A stretch of 64,000 bases of DNA, taken from contig JAWQEG010000506.1 of the NCBI GenBank assembly GCA_033782935.1, forward strand, positions 2,186,501 through 2,250,500. The letters are read 5' to 3'. Position 1 is the first letter of the stretch. Each line of letters opens with the position of its first letter. The notes below the pieces were generated by a model. That model saw only the letters and a list, made by a program, of their open reading frames with translations, was not told where the DNA came from and ran no database searches. The position numbers and the translations under genes are program-made. The DNA is from Petrolisthes cinctipes (Eukaryota; Arthropoda; Malacostraca; Decapoda; Porcellanidae). Of this stretch, positions 32,856-44,330 are shown piece by piece.

Positions 32856-35800
32856 CTGTAAGAAGAAATATTATATTTCATTGGAAACCGATCGGAGTTT
32901 TTGTTTGTAATTGTTTATGTTATTACCATCAATAGTAGGGATAATATTACTAGGAAGAGAAAATTTTTGATGTTTCAGAGATTTTATTTTGGATGTTGGG
33001 TTTTTGCGCGCTTTTTACCAATCTCTTTACATAAACAATATCACCCGCCTGGTAAAATTATGCTGTATTATAAGTGTATTACCTACTAAAGATATGACTG
33101 TGTGAAGTTTCGATCGGGCACCCGTACTATTATGTTTACCTGGAGTGAACAGTTGAGTCATTTGCTTAGTATGTTGGCGATTACGCATTTTATTCCTGCA
33201 AGCCTATAATTTGTTTTGTTATGTCGGCGATCACGCATTATTTCCCTGCAAGCCTATAAATTGCTTTGTACATCATGATGAAATTGTTGAAATGCAACTC
33301 ACTGTCGTTCAGCGTAGTTGTCCATGTTGTAACATGGCTTCTTGTGGCACTTGTTGTATCATATGAAAGACGTATCCATACGCCATATAGTATTTCATGT
33401 GGAGTTTTTTCCCTTTATTTCCGTGTTTTGTAGTGTTTATCGATGCAGTTTTCCCATGTGGAGGGATTTTCATTGTTTCTGTGCCACGAAGTACTTCTAG
33501 TATTTTACGGTTTTGCCGTTTTGTTAACCCATTAGATGCTGGGAGATATGGTAATACAAACGTTTGCTTAATATAGTAGAAGTCAGATACCGTTTATAAT
33601 ATCGGGACATGTATATGGGCATATGAATTTGGTTTTTATATATATGTGCACTTACTTTTGCGGTTTTTATCGTAGTGGTGCCGCCACTAGATATCTGGAA
33701 AATGGTTAACCATAGGTAATAACTTATTTGCGCCCTGATTCGAAATTGGTAAAGAAAGTAGATTTATTCCTACTATGTCCCATGATTCGTCCAGGATTAG
33801 GGATTCCCGTCATGGAACAGAGGTCCAAATGTATGGCCTTTATTTGCATTGTATGTTTCGCACTGAGCGATATATGTGTTTTATCATCTACCCTTAGTTT
33901 ATGCTAATAGTATATTGTATGGAGAGTGTTGAGGTACCTACCTCTCCCAGGATGTCCGGCTGCATTATGATATAAGGGAAATTAATACTGAGGGAATTAT
34001 TATTCGTTGTATCACTATTTGATTGGTTTGTACGTCACGTTTCCTTAGTTTTCTGTAAATAATATCACCATGAAGGGAAAAGTTATTTAAGTGACTGGGT
34101 AATTCTGGTCCATTATTTTCATCCTCAGGGTTTAATGAATATCTTATTACATTTATCACAGAATCCGTTTGCTAATGTTTACGAACCGCATTAAGGTCAA
34201 AGTCCATGGGTGCCCTCGGAACTAAAAGGACAAGATGACTGTTTAAGGGATCTTCTACCTTATTTAATCGTCCTGGAAGGTAGTTAATATCAATATGCGG
34301 GAGAAATACCTGAATTGTTAGATATTATCTGGCTAATTTTCCCGTTAGGGTTTCAGGTTATAGTAAGCCAAGGATCGTTTGATAATTCGCGAAAACTTGT
34401 AAAGGATAGCCTAATACGATTTTCCTAAAGTTCGAAGTGCCCATAAGATTGCCAAAGTTTCATGTTTTGTTACAGAGTAACGAGTTCCCTGCGCATTTAA
34501 TATTCTCTAAGCATTAGCACATACCTGACATAGACCCATAGCTATCTCTTACATAAATACAGCGCCTAAGCCTACTGAAGAAGCATCTGTTTACTTGATA
34601 AAAGGCAATGAATATTTGGCAACGCAAAAATTGGAGCTGACATTACTTAACCTTTAATAATTCAAAGCTCAGCTGTTTTTTTCTGGCATCCATACAAAAT
34701 CTCGAGTTGATTATTTAGGGGTTTAGCTACTTGGGAAAAATGCTGTACAAAGATTCTATATAAGAACATAAACCCAAGAATTATTTTACGTTAGTAACAT
34801 TTATTTGGAATTGTGAATACTTTCATTGCTCGTATATTATCAGATTGTGTATGGAGCACAGTGACGGTTAATGTACAACTTAAAATTAAAATGTTCTGGT
34901 AAAGAAAATGACATTTAGACATTTAAAGTTTGAGGCCTACCTAATGTAATCTCTGTATAACCTTCTTTATAGTTACTTATTGAGAATGTACGTCTTTAGA
35001 AAAATAATCAAATCGTTTAGATTAGCGATGACTACGTTATTAATAAAACCAATACGAAAATTAACCATATGCTGAAATGTGGATGAAGCATTACATAACC
35101 CAAATGGTCTACGAATGTATTCATAATAACCATGGGAAGTATTAAATGTCGTAATGGGTTGACTTTTATTATTAATGCTACTTGCCAGTTTCCACTGACC
35201 AAGTTTAAGGTGGAGAATATCATAGGCTTTTTTTCACCAATGTTAGACAAAACATCTTAAAGGAGGGAGAGGATATTTATCTTTAATTGTAGCATTATTT
35301 ATTTTTCTGTAATCAATGACTGGCCTAAAATCACCATTATTTTTTCAAACCAAAAACATTGGCTGTTAAAAGGGGAGTTAGAATTCTTAATAATGCCTTC
35401 ATCCATCATTTCATTTATTATTTTGTTTACAACTTTCTGCCTACTATGAGGTACGGTAGTCTATATGCTCGTATAAATGGGTTGAGGGGATATTAGTGTA
35501 ATGGTATGCTTTATAATGTTGGTTCATCCTAAGGATTCACCAGGTAGGGCAATCGCATTTCGATATGTGGCTAGTATGGTGATGAGATTATCACTATAAA
35601 GTGGAAAATCGCGTCCACTGACAAAATTTTTAAGTTGCTCCCTTAAGTGACGATCACTTTATATCCTTCGGTAAGAACCGATACAATATTTCCTTTTGGT
35701 ATTTGGTCTAACTTCCATCTGTACAGATCACATAGATATGTTCCATTCATTACATGAATATTGGTAGATATTTTATTAATATCAGTGACATTTCCACTGT

Positions 35801-36470
35801 TTACATTGGTTAAAGTAGATTAATCCCTGGTTATATATTATTTTACTGGTTCTATTAAGGATAGAACGGTAGTATGTGGCTGTACATGAGATGGAAGCTT
35901 TACCTTCAATTTTTGGATGAAATTTGGAGTTAATATAGTATGATATGCAGCAATGGCCTTTATGATACTGGAGTTATTTCCCTCATGTTCAACACGTATA
36001 GGGTAAACATGACATGGACTTATATATTGGCCTGGACAATCCTGTATTGGAATACATTAATTCCCAAAATGTATTATTTTATGCTTTAGGGTCAATTATT
36101 ATGGTTTGTTTGATAAGGTATGATAAACCTAGTTTATAATTTCGTATTAAATAGAATTCAATTTTTATATGGTTAGTTCCCTTGTCTAACCGTACAGGAA
36201 GGGTTAATGTCCCTAATACCTGTAATTTATTGACTGTCATGGTTGACAATTCTATGTCACCTGTTCAATCATGGTTTATAAATGCCGCTGGGGACCTAAT
36301 TTGCTCAATATGTTAAAGGAATTATCAGATAACAAGGAAACTGCCGCGCCTGTGTCTATCATTAAGTGGGTGTTACTATGTGATACTAGGACAGGGAATA
36401 ATCGTACATTATCGGTAAATGCGACGACAGAGCCTACAGTCTTATTTTCGGGACGTTTGATACTATTCTA
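32856..36470 (-). pseudogene. Pol remnant of element A (protease-RT-RNase H-integrase)
   Basis: In element orientation, the protease near 36350 keeps the canonical DTG box (element B has DTS). RT is readable at 35250-35032 (IFSTLNLVSGNWQVAL). The pre-integrase linker is readable at 34159-33965 (LNNFSLHGDIIYRKLRKRDV). Collinear with the pol of element B over the whole stretch. Stops and frameshifts are frequent, and no domain is open from end to end. Confidence 0.75.
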
Positions 36471-37257
36471 ATATTGTGGCGGTCTCGTTTCATACATCAT
36501 ATTTCGATTGTGCAAGTCCTGTTTCATTCTGTTAAGGATCACGCATTCATCTAAGGAATGCAACTTTGATTCATGTAATTGACTGTATTTATGATTACTT
36601 TTTCCCTTGATAATTTCCTTTAGTATTATGTAAGTAATAACATTCACTGGTAATATGATTATTTTCGTTACAGTGTTTGCAACGTTTTCCCTGTGATTCC
36701 CCTTGAGTAGGTGTGGCATCAAAATTAAAAATCTTCGTACCCATGGATTGAGTAATCTGTAATGCACGATGTATGATACGAGATTCCTTCGAATTCAAAG
36801 CTTGAGACCCTGATAATGCAAGTGCTTTTGCTGGTTCACTTGTAGTTATGTTTTCTGCCTTTGTTTTAATTATTCTCTGAACCCATGATAATGAATTATG
36901 TATTTTACCATCCCCAAAAACATCAATAAGTGACTGTCTGAATGTAGTATATGGCATTAAATTCTCTGGATCAGAAAAAGCACTTGTAGTTAACATATAA
37001 CTGGCTGGACTATCTGGTGCAATATGCCCTCTTACGAATCTTATCTTATGTGCGTCCTGCTCTATATTCGCTTGGTAAAACACATCCTCCAAAAGACGCA
37101 AGAATAGATGAATCCCATATCTTGGATTATCTCCCGTATAATACTTTAAATAATTGTGGGTGGGTAAGATTCTCACTGTATGCATAGAAGAGGTAGTGGG
37201 GCCAGAAGAAGTTGTATGAAGAGCAGAGACAGTAGGAGATTGTGGAGGTGTAGCCAT
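36471..37257 (-). pseudogene. Gag remnant of element A
   Basis: The best preserved part of element A: 220 residues open from the ATG at 37257. The capsid-type region has LPTHNYLKYYTGDNPRYGIH and RGHIAPDSPASYML. A zinc knuckle CKHCNENNHITSEC is near the end at about 36680-36640. A second, variant knuckle (HESKLHSLDEC) follows in another frame (36580-36530). The stretch between Gag and knuckle is shorter than in element B. Confidence 0.75.
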
Positions 37258-38154
37258 TGTTGGAGAAAATACAGGTTAATATAGTATGTCAGATCGAGTC
37301 TTTAATGGGGGTAAGGTTGGAGAAGCAGAAAATGTACTCGAATGTGTTGGCACCACAAACGAGACTTAGGGAGGCAAGGGGAATCTAGCTTGGAGGTTAA
37401 TGAATCATTATCAGGGATATTCGAAGTTAGTTGTGATACCTTTGGATTAATGGGGGAGAATATCTTTACTTTGTTTTAATTTGGCACTTCGTTTCTTTTC
37501 TTTTTTTTTCTTTCTTTCTGGGCTGTTAATGAGGAACCTAATTCTTTTCTAACATGTTCATGGACAAGTGAAAAATAATGTATTGTAACATATAATGTGT
37601 ACCTACTTTTAGTTGACTGTGGTTGCAACGACGATGACGACGAGTTGAAGTCTAGTTGTCTGACGAGGCGACTATGTGGTGAAGAGGTGACGACGGTGAA
37701 GTGACGAAGCGATGATTAGTTAGCTCGCACACTAACACACTAACAGTCGTTATTGGAGTGAAAATGATGAACGTTGACTTGCCTTTACGAGAGAATTTAC
37801 GTAACGAGGCGTCAGCGCGGTGGTGATGGAGGTCGTGGCGTTGTCCTGACGAGAGAAGTTACGCAGGGACGCCGATATGGTAGTGATGAAGTGATAATTG
37901 TTTGTTGTGAAGTAGATGAGGTCCCCTTGTAGGTCGAGTTGCAGTTATGTTGAAGCAGGTGTTTCTTGTAGGTGAAGAATTTGTGGTTTATCTCCCTCGT
38001 TAGAGGTCTTAAGATTATATCCACTGAAGAAATTACTTGAGAGAATTTACAAGTAGATTCCTTCAACTTGTCCTTTAACTATGTTAGTCACTGTACTCCC
38101 GTGAAGTCTTTACCTTGCAATTTGCCTTGTTGCAAAAACACCGCTGCCATCAAA
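37258..38154 (-). promoter_or_regulatory. Leader of element A: primer-binding site and possible env splice donor
   Basis: On the minus strand the LTR end GGTACA is followed by TTT and TGATGGCAGCGGTG (about 38151-38138), the same primer-binding-type sequence as in element B. About 25 bases further, GCAAG|GTAAAG (exon end 38114) fits a splice donor and could pair with the acceptor before env. A short ORF (38066-37812) shares its first half with one in B, but the nucleotides are homologous anyway, so coding is unproven. Confidence 0.55.
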
Positions 38155-39174
38155 TGTACCAGTCCTTTAAGGCTTTAACTCGTTCAGGATCTAATACAGT
38201 ACATTGTTCTGGAGTTGTAGTAGTACTTGTTGTTGTTGTTGTTGTATTAGGTAGCCAGCTCGGCGTTGTGGTGTTCTTAGGTAATTGACTTCACAAGTTT
38301 CTTAAGGCTTAAATTATTACTATGTACTTATATCTATGCAGGGAATTATATTGATGTGCCTTGTCTTATATTGTTGTGTCTCTCTCTTATGGAGACAGTT
38401 TATAGCCCTTAGGGAGTCAGTGTTAAGTATCCTGAATCCTAGTGTACTTCCTCTGCTTATATACATTTCAAACTCAGTAGTTTACAGAAATAGCTAGAGT
38501 GACAACTGTTGCCTGTGAATTGTCAATCTAATTCTGTATGTCTGTCTACTCCTCTTCTCTCCCTATTTATTCCTTATTCATTTATTCTCCCATTCTCTCT
38601 CTCTCTCTCTGTGAAACTAGAGAGAGGAGGAAGGGGTTAATGGTTTCTGCTATATCCTCTTACCACAACTTGAAGCAGAGAGATGTCATTGGAGATTGGT
38701 CAAGCGAGGGTGACCCTATGTAGTCACGAGCATAAGTTTCTTTACCCCCCTGGCGAGAGTTAGGTCGAAGTCGTGGTTGGATATGGACTAGACGAACAAA
38801 AATGGACTAGTTCATAATGTTCGGATGCTTCATATCACGGTAGGTGTTTACTTGAATACAACAAATTTTACGCCGTCATGAGATACTGACTCCCAATGTT
38901 CGTTTGCCTGGCCCGTCTCCAACCACAACTTCGACCTCATTCTCGCCATGGCGGTAAAGAAACTTATGCTCGTGACTGTACGTGTGTATGGATGTATGTT
39001 GGAGAGTGAGAAAATGATCTCAGTCAGATCAAGTAGTTAATTAGTCTGTGTGTGTGTGTGTGTGTAGAGAAGGAAGGAAGGACAGCTGTGCTGGAGTGTC
39101 TAATATCTGTCTGGCTATTAATGACTTTGCCATCTGATCTGTTGTTCCTTCTAGTCTTTGCTTTTGTCCGTACA
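38155..39174 (-). repeat. 5' LTR of element A, split by a MITE
   Basis: TGTACC...TGTCCGTACA on the plus strand, 1020 bases of which 258 are the MITE and its duplicated TA. The remaining 762 bases align with 29944-30712. Confidence 0.88.
38723..38978. mobile_element. 256-bp MITE in the 5' LTR of element A
   Basis: Its two ends are inverted copies for about 58 bases: GTCACGAGCATAAGTTTCTT on the left, the reverse complement on the right. TA flanks both sides (38721-38722, 38979-38980), and the other LTR shows the empty site with one TA. The right end keeps CAGTCACG while the left lacks the first CA. TA target and CAGT ends suggest a Tc1/mariner-type non-autonomous element. No ORF. Confidence 0.85.
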
Positions 39175-39344
39175 TAGTGAAGTAAATGTATACGCAATAA
39201 TTTAGATTAATTTAGCATTAGTAAATAGCTGATATGAGAGAGTGAGTGAAGTGTATTGGTCTGATTTGGCAGCATTGCGGGAGGGAAAAACATCCCAACT
39301 GCCAACGCCTCAGCGCTCAGTATATTTCAAAAAGACTATAGTCT

Positions 39345-40154
39345 CCACAGCAACGCCCAAACCTCTGTAACGATGATGGAAGGAAGTGAGGTATTTGTAG
39401 TATTAATTTTTACTCATCCGGACAAGTTTAAACAAAGTCTATAGTCCATTCCAATAGGAAAATCGGCTCTGATATGTGCGAACACATCGATAGAGGTGGC
39501 ACTCCTGCTACTGTTGGGAGGGCGTATGATTTCTTTACATTCTCACCAAGCATTCCACCTTAAAAATATATTTATATTTCTCCACTTAGCGCACCTATTA
39601 CATAAGCTAAGAAGATCTGGTTTATATCAATGGATTAAGCAGTAATTGTACAACTATAATACAATTATTAAAACATTGGAGGGTAAAATATAAAGTAATT
39701 ACAGCGAGTATAAGTCAGAGAGTGTAAACGTTTTGCTTATCATTGGTATTTGCAGCAATTATGAAAGTGTAACACCCCTATTATTATATATATTGTTATT
39801 TAGAGTATTTACGGGTAACAGAGTAGGCCTTTAGTATAAGATTGTACGGAGTAGCCAGGCCGAGATTATCAATGACGATGATAATCTCGGTGGTGGACCA
39901 CTTCTGAATATGTTACACATGATGAACAGTACAAATGATAATTATAGTTAGATGTTATGTGAGAACAATAGAAATAATTATTATAGTTAGGTAAATAAGT
40001 GAAATGGAGAAATAATTGAAACCTAGGTAGATTGATAGGGATAGAAAAAAACGTGTTGATTAAGAGGTGAATGAAAAATATTAATTGGAATACAGAGAAT
40101 AACCTGCATTTATAATTGTAGTTTATAATTACGAACCTAACGCTCATATGATGG
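39345..40154 (+). other. No gene seen; one perfect hairpin
   Basis: Apart from the first 30 bases, which may belong to element F, this is AT-rich DNA without recognisable coding. CCGAGATTATC (39860-39870) and GATAATCTCGG (39880-39890) form an 11-bp stem with a 9-base loop, of unknown meaning. Confidence 0.45.
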
Positions 40155-43072
40155 TACAGCTGGTCACACTCCCGTGAGGCCCACCCAGCGTTGTCAACGT
40201 TGGCCGAGATAACCCCGAAACACTAGTTATGAGCTCTGCTCGCTCGAACCATTCACTGGTGGGAGGGAGACGTAAGGGGTGATTTGAGGAGGGTAGGTGG
40301 GGTGCCTATACAAGAGAGGTGAGAAATTATTCTTGGGGAGGTGAAAAATGAGTGGAAGCTTTAATAAAAGTACGAAAATACACCCGGTTATCAATTATTT
40401 ATATACCGACATTCGTGTCAATTATTAACATCATTAAATGTAAGATTAAGTTTTTAATATGATGTAACACAAAAACAACTGAGGTAACATTATTGTATAC
40501 GGTATTTTTTCGTATAATATTTAATGGTTATTATCAAGCACTAAACGCTGAAAAATACTTACACAATAACTGAATAAGAATCATGAACCAGAATGCTCTT
40601 TATTAAATGAAGCAAATGTGAATACCTTTATATTACATGTGTCAAGTGTTGATACCAGTAACACACACTTCCATTTCCCCCGTATCTACCTAACAGTTTA
40701 TAATCGTGTCAAATATCAAGGCTCTCATTATCCCTCACGTGATAGCAACCTTGTAATATTCTGAATACTTTTAATGATACCTCGTTGTATTGAATATAGT
40801 GAACACGTGCTGTTTGGTAATTTACTATAAATCCCTCAGTATTTCATCTGTTTCTAGGTAGCAATTTTTTTTATTTTGGCAGATAATACATGTGAGCAGA
40901 GGCCAGGGAGATGCGTTTGGCACCCACAGGCTTGTCAACTGTATTATTTTTGGCATTAATTAGAGACTGACGTTGACTCTAGTCTCGTTAGCCCACATTA
41001 GTTTTGATACTCGAAGAGGATTATGAGTTGGTTGAAAACCACTATGACTTGAATGATGACTTGAAGATGTGTAAGGTGGTGCAGTCAGTCAGTTCACAAG
41101 ACAAGGTGTATATGGAAATTCACACTAATATTAACCTTGTATCAGAAGACAGTAAAGACCAATACGGCATCAAATACAACGGTGTGAGTATTGGTAGAGT
41201 GTATATGGAAAGTCACACTAATATCAACCTTGTATCAGAAGACAGTAAAGACCAATACGGCATCAAATACAACGGTGTGAGTATTCGGAAGGTGTTGTAT
41301 GATGGGAAACACAGGATTTCAGACTTTAATACGCCTTCAATAAAGTTTAATTTTAAGAAATGTTGAAAATAGTTGCCAGCTTCTTTATAAACATGTCTGA
41401 TGAAACCTAAACTGTTCATCCCATGTATTACTTGACGGAACTATTACAATGTTTAAATAATTATGAATATAGTTCTCTCGCAACTCATGACAGATAAAAC
41501 CAATAGAACCTCTGTCATGTACTCGTGGGGTCGTCCAAGCAAAGCCTCAGCTTCTCTCGGAAATACCTGCTGGAAACTCTCACTTACTCTTGGGCTAGTA
41601 TTACTTACTACCCTGATGTAGACCTCTGGTTTCAGCCAACTTACCACCATTGCTCTGAACTACCACTCTAGTCTTCCTGGGGAACTAAGTTAGTTACTCA
41701 AGGTTTAGAGTAAACTCGTGGACTTGTCTCAATTTACTGAAGTATATCAGGTACAGGTTACAGGTTATATAGACAACTCGTGTCTCTCTAAGATAAGGTA
41801 GGAGGTGAACCTGTTGTCGCCAGGGCAGGGCGTGTAATGCGCCTTTCCTCTCTCACACTCCTCGCTCGTGGCATACACTGCCACACCCTTTCTTAGATGA
41901 TAGATTGCAATGATGATATTTACAATGCTAAGCTTACATATGAAATATAGATAAGTTAGATACAAGTTTATATAAGAATAATGTGAGTAAATATATATTG
42001 TCCCTTTCTCTACATAAAAGATGACAATATGGAGTTGATTATAGTATAGAGATTAACATATAGATAATTACAGAGTGAATCTAGCAATCAGTAGCTCAGC
42101 ATGGAAGATTCCCTCACGCTGCTACTCAGCACTTTTCATAGGATGTTGTGTCTAATGAAACTGGCTTGAACTGCTTTCAGCCCTAACGGTATATTCCACC
42201 ACCCATAGGTGTATCATGTATCGCGAACGTGATCAGCCGCGGATACAGTCACCAACATTATTATATTGTGTGTGTGTGTACTGGCTTATACAATTATATA
42301 AGTATATTACATGCACACAGAAAAAGAGATACACACGGAGAAGAGTATTTTTCCTCCAGAGCAAATAATAATTTTTGCTACCAAGAGACGAATGACAAAA
42401 CAAGGGTTTCATAGTCAAATTCCAATAATTCTATACAACAGGCTATTATTAAAAGTATTCTGAATACTACAAGGCTGCTATCACGTGAGGGATAATGAGA
42501 GCCTTGATATTTGACACGATTATAAACTGTTAGGTAGATACGGGGGAAATGGAAGTGTGTGTTATTGGTATCAACACTTGACACATGTCATATAAAGGTA
42601 TTCACATTTGCTTCATTTAATAAAGAGCATTCTGGTTCATGATTCTTTTTCAGTTATTGTGTAAGTATTTTTCAGCGTTTAGTGCTTGATAATAACCATT
42701 AAATATTATACGAAAAAATACCGTATACAATAATGTTACCTCAGTTGTTTTTGTGTTACATCATAATATTAAAAACTTAATCTTACATTTAATGATGTTA
42801 ATAATTGACACGAATATCGGTATATAAATAATTGATAACCGGGTGTATTTTCGTACTTTTATTAAAGCTTCCATTAATTTTTCACCTCCCCAAGAATAAT
42901 TTCTCACCTCTCTTGTATAGGCACCCCCCCTACCCTCCTCAAATCACCCCTTACTTCTCCCTCCCACCAGTGAATGGTTCGAGCGAGCAGAGCTCATAAC
43001 TAGTGTTTCGGGGTTATCTCGGCCAACGTTGACAACGCTGGGTTGGCCCCCCCTTGAGTGTGACCAGCTGTA
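40155..43072. mobile_element. 2.9-kb element with inverted terminal repeats of about 650 bp
   Basis: 40155-40800 and 42425-43072 are inverted copies with scattered differences and small indels. Both outer ends read TACAGCTGGTCACACTC inward. The TA could be a target duplication, or the palindromic GGTAC could be part of the repeat; I see no other duplication. The 1.6-kb centre holds no transposase that I recognise. Family unknown: a foldback-like or non-autonomous DNA transposon is most likely. Confidence 0.75.
41106..41291 (+). repeat. 93-bp tandem duplication in a short ORF
   Basis: Two 93-base units start at 41106 and 41199 with only a few differences. Both lie in one open frame (about 41004-41366, TTG start; first ATG near 41067), giving a 31-residue repeat containing TNINLVSEDSKDQYGIKYNG. 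The ORF lies in the centre of the long-inverted-repeat element. No known domain is visible. The in-frame length keeps the ORF open but does not prove that it is translated. Confidence 0.6.
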
Positions 43073-44330
43073 CCTTCATTTTAACTGTAACTTACTTAAA
43101 AAAATATCAAAATTAGTTATGATGGAAAAGGACCAAACACTAAGTCGCGGAACAATACATGCCATGTAAATGTATACTACAGTAATATAATACCTTAACC
43201 AAGGAAGAAGGCAATGTATTTGACCTCAGGAATATGTGTAAGTCATGGTATGTAACTGAATATACACCAGTAAGGGTGGAACTGATAAAAATGCCAGAAA
43301 ATGAAATACGTTGGTCACTGCATGCTTTGCTTGAAGGTTGGAGTGGAGGGGAGGAGAGGGGGCAGTACCTCGACTTATCTCTTCCTCATTCTATTCTCGT
43401 CTGCTGGTGTGACAGGTAGGAACGAAATAAGGCTCTGGTGTCTCTAATATATATCGGATAAATTGTGAATATTTTGAATGGTAAATTAGTTAGTCAAGTG
43501 ATTGAAGATTGTGTGACATAGTGACTAATGTATAGTTGTGGCTCGCTCTCATTCTATTCTCGTCTGCTGGTGTGACAGCTATTATTAGCAAACAACCCCT
43601 TGGTACAGAGTGACCCACGTGGCACCTAAAGATTAATGAAACATTGCTGGAAATTTTAAAAGCTCATCATTATAATATTGAGATTAGGATGTGATTTTTT
43701 TTTATTGTATTAGCCATATTTCGGCCTCATTGTGAAAAACTAATTATTAGGAATTATTTGGGATATTGTGGGAGGGGGACACTTCATTGTAATAATTGTT
43801 TTTTGTTTGTTTTTTATGTGTGTGTGTGTGTGTTTGTTTGTTTTGTTTCACCTGGTCTTGATCACGTCCTATACACGTGCTCACCAACTGTTACCCTCCC
43901 GGAATGAGCTCAGAGCTCTTAGTGACCGATCTTTGGGTGTGTGTGTGTGTGTGTGTTTAGCTCTATTAATTGGCGAGACATGGAATTCTTCCTGTCCTAG
44001 TTGACAGAACGGGGAGTAGGAACTATTAATAAGGGGGGTGGAATATTCTTGTATTATTATTATATAAATATAAATGTACTCGTGTGATAATATTTAAAAA
44101 AAACGGGTTTATAATTACTTGAGTATTTCCGTCACCGATATAACCAATAGACTGTGATCCTATATATATATATATTAATTCTCAATTCACATCACTGATC
44201 GTACCCACGTTAAAATTGTAGTCTGAGTTGCTTACTCACGGGCTTAAATAAGCTAACGCTATGCTACCCTTTCGGTGTGTGTTCACTTGATTCCTCTTGT
44301 CAACTTGGTCTTGTGGTGGCAGCGTATACC
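43073..44330 (+). other. No gene seen; short direct repeat and (GT)n runs
   Basis: A block of about 30 bases containing TCTATTCTCGTCTGCTGGTG occurs at 43387-43417 and again at 43552-43581. (GT)n runs lie at 43818-43834 and 43938-43954, and a (TA)n run near 44161. The end of this stretch may contain the 5' LTR of element C, since a primer-binding-type sequence follows, but I cannot mark its ends. Confidence 0.45.

Larger units (their letters stand above)
29944..39174 (-). mobile_element. Env-bearing LTR retrotransposon A (errantivirus-like), decayed
   Basis: Minus-strand element with LTRs at both ends beginning TGTACGGAC and ending GGTACA in its own orientation. Flanking bases are TAGC on the left and TAGT on the right, an imperfect 4-bp target duplication. 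Gene order on the minus strand is leader, gag, protease, RT, RNase H, integrase, env, matching element B closely. Only short reading frames remain. Confidence 0.85.
29294..39338. mobile_element. TA-flanked inverted-repeat element containing LTR element A
   Basis: 29291-29331 and 39301-39341 are inverted copies of the same 41 bases with one mismatch, both reading TAGTCTTTTTGAAATATACT inward. Each is flanked by TA (29292-29293 and 39339-39340), as for Tc1/mariner-type insertions. Without element A and its target duplication only about 810 bases remain (29294-29943 and 39179-39338), and these have no transposase ORF, so it would be a non-autonomous element. It lies within RNase H of element F. 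Confidence 0.55.

Noticed and set aside
39860..39890. 11-bp perfect hairpin as a terminator or RNA gene
   Set aside because: No transcription unit or T-run beside it, and one hairpin of this size is expected by chance in 64 kb of AT-rich DNA.
43768..44004. 78-residue ORF with Val/Cys runs
   Set aside because: Translation of (GT)n microsatellite sequence.
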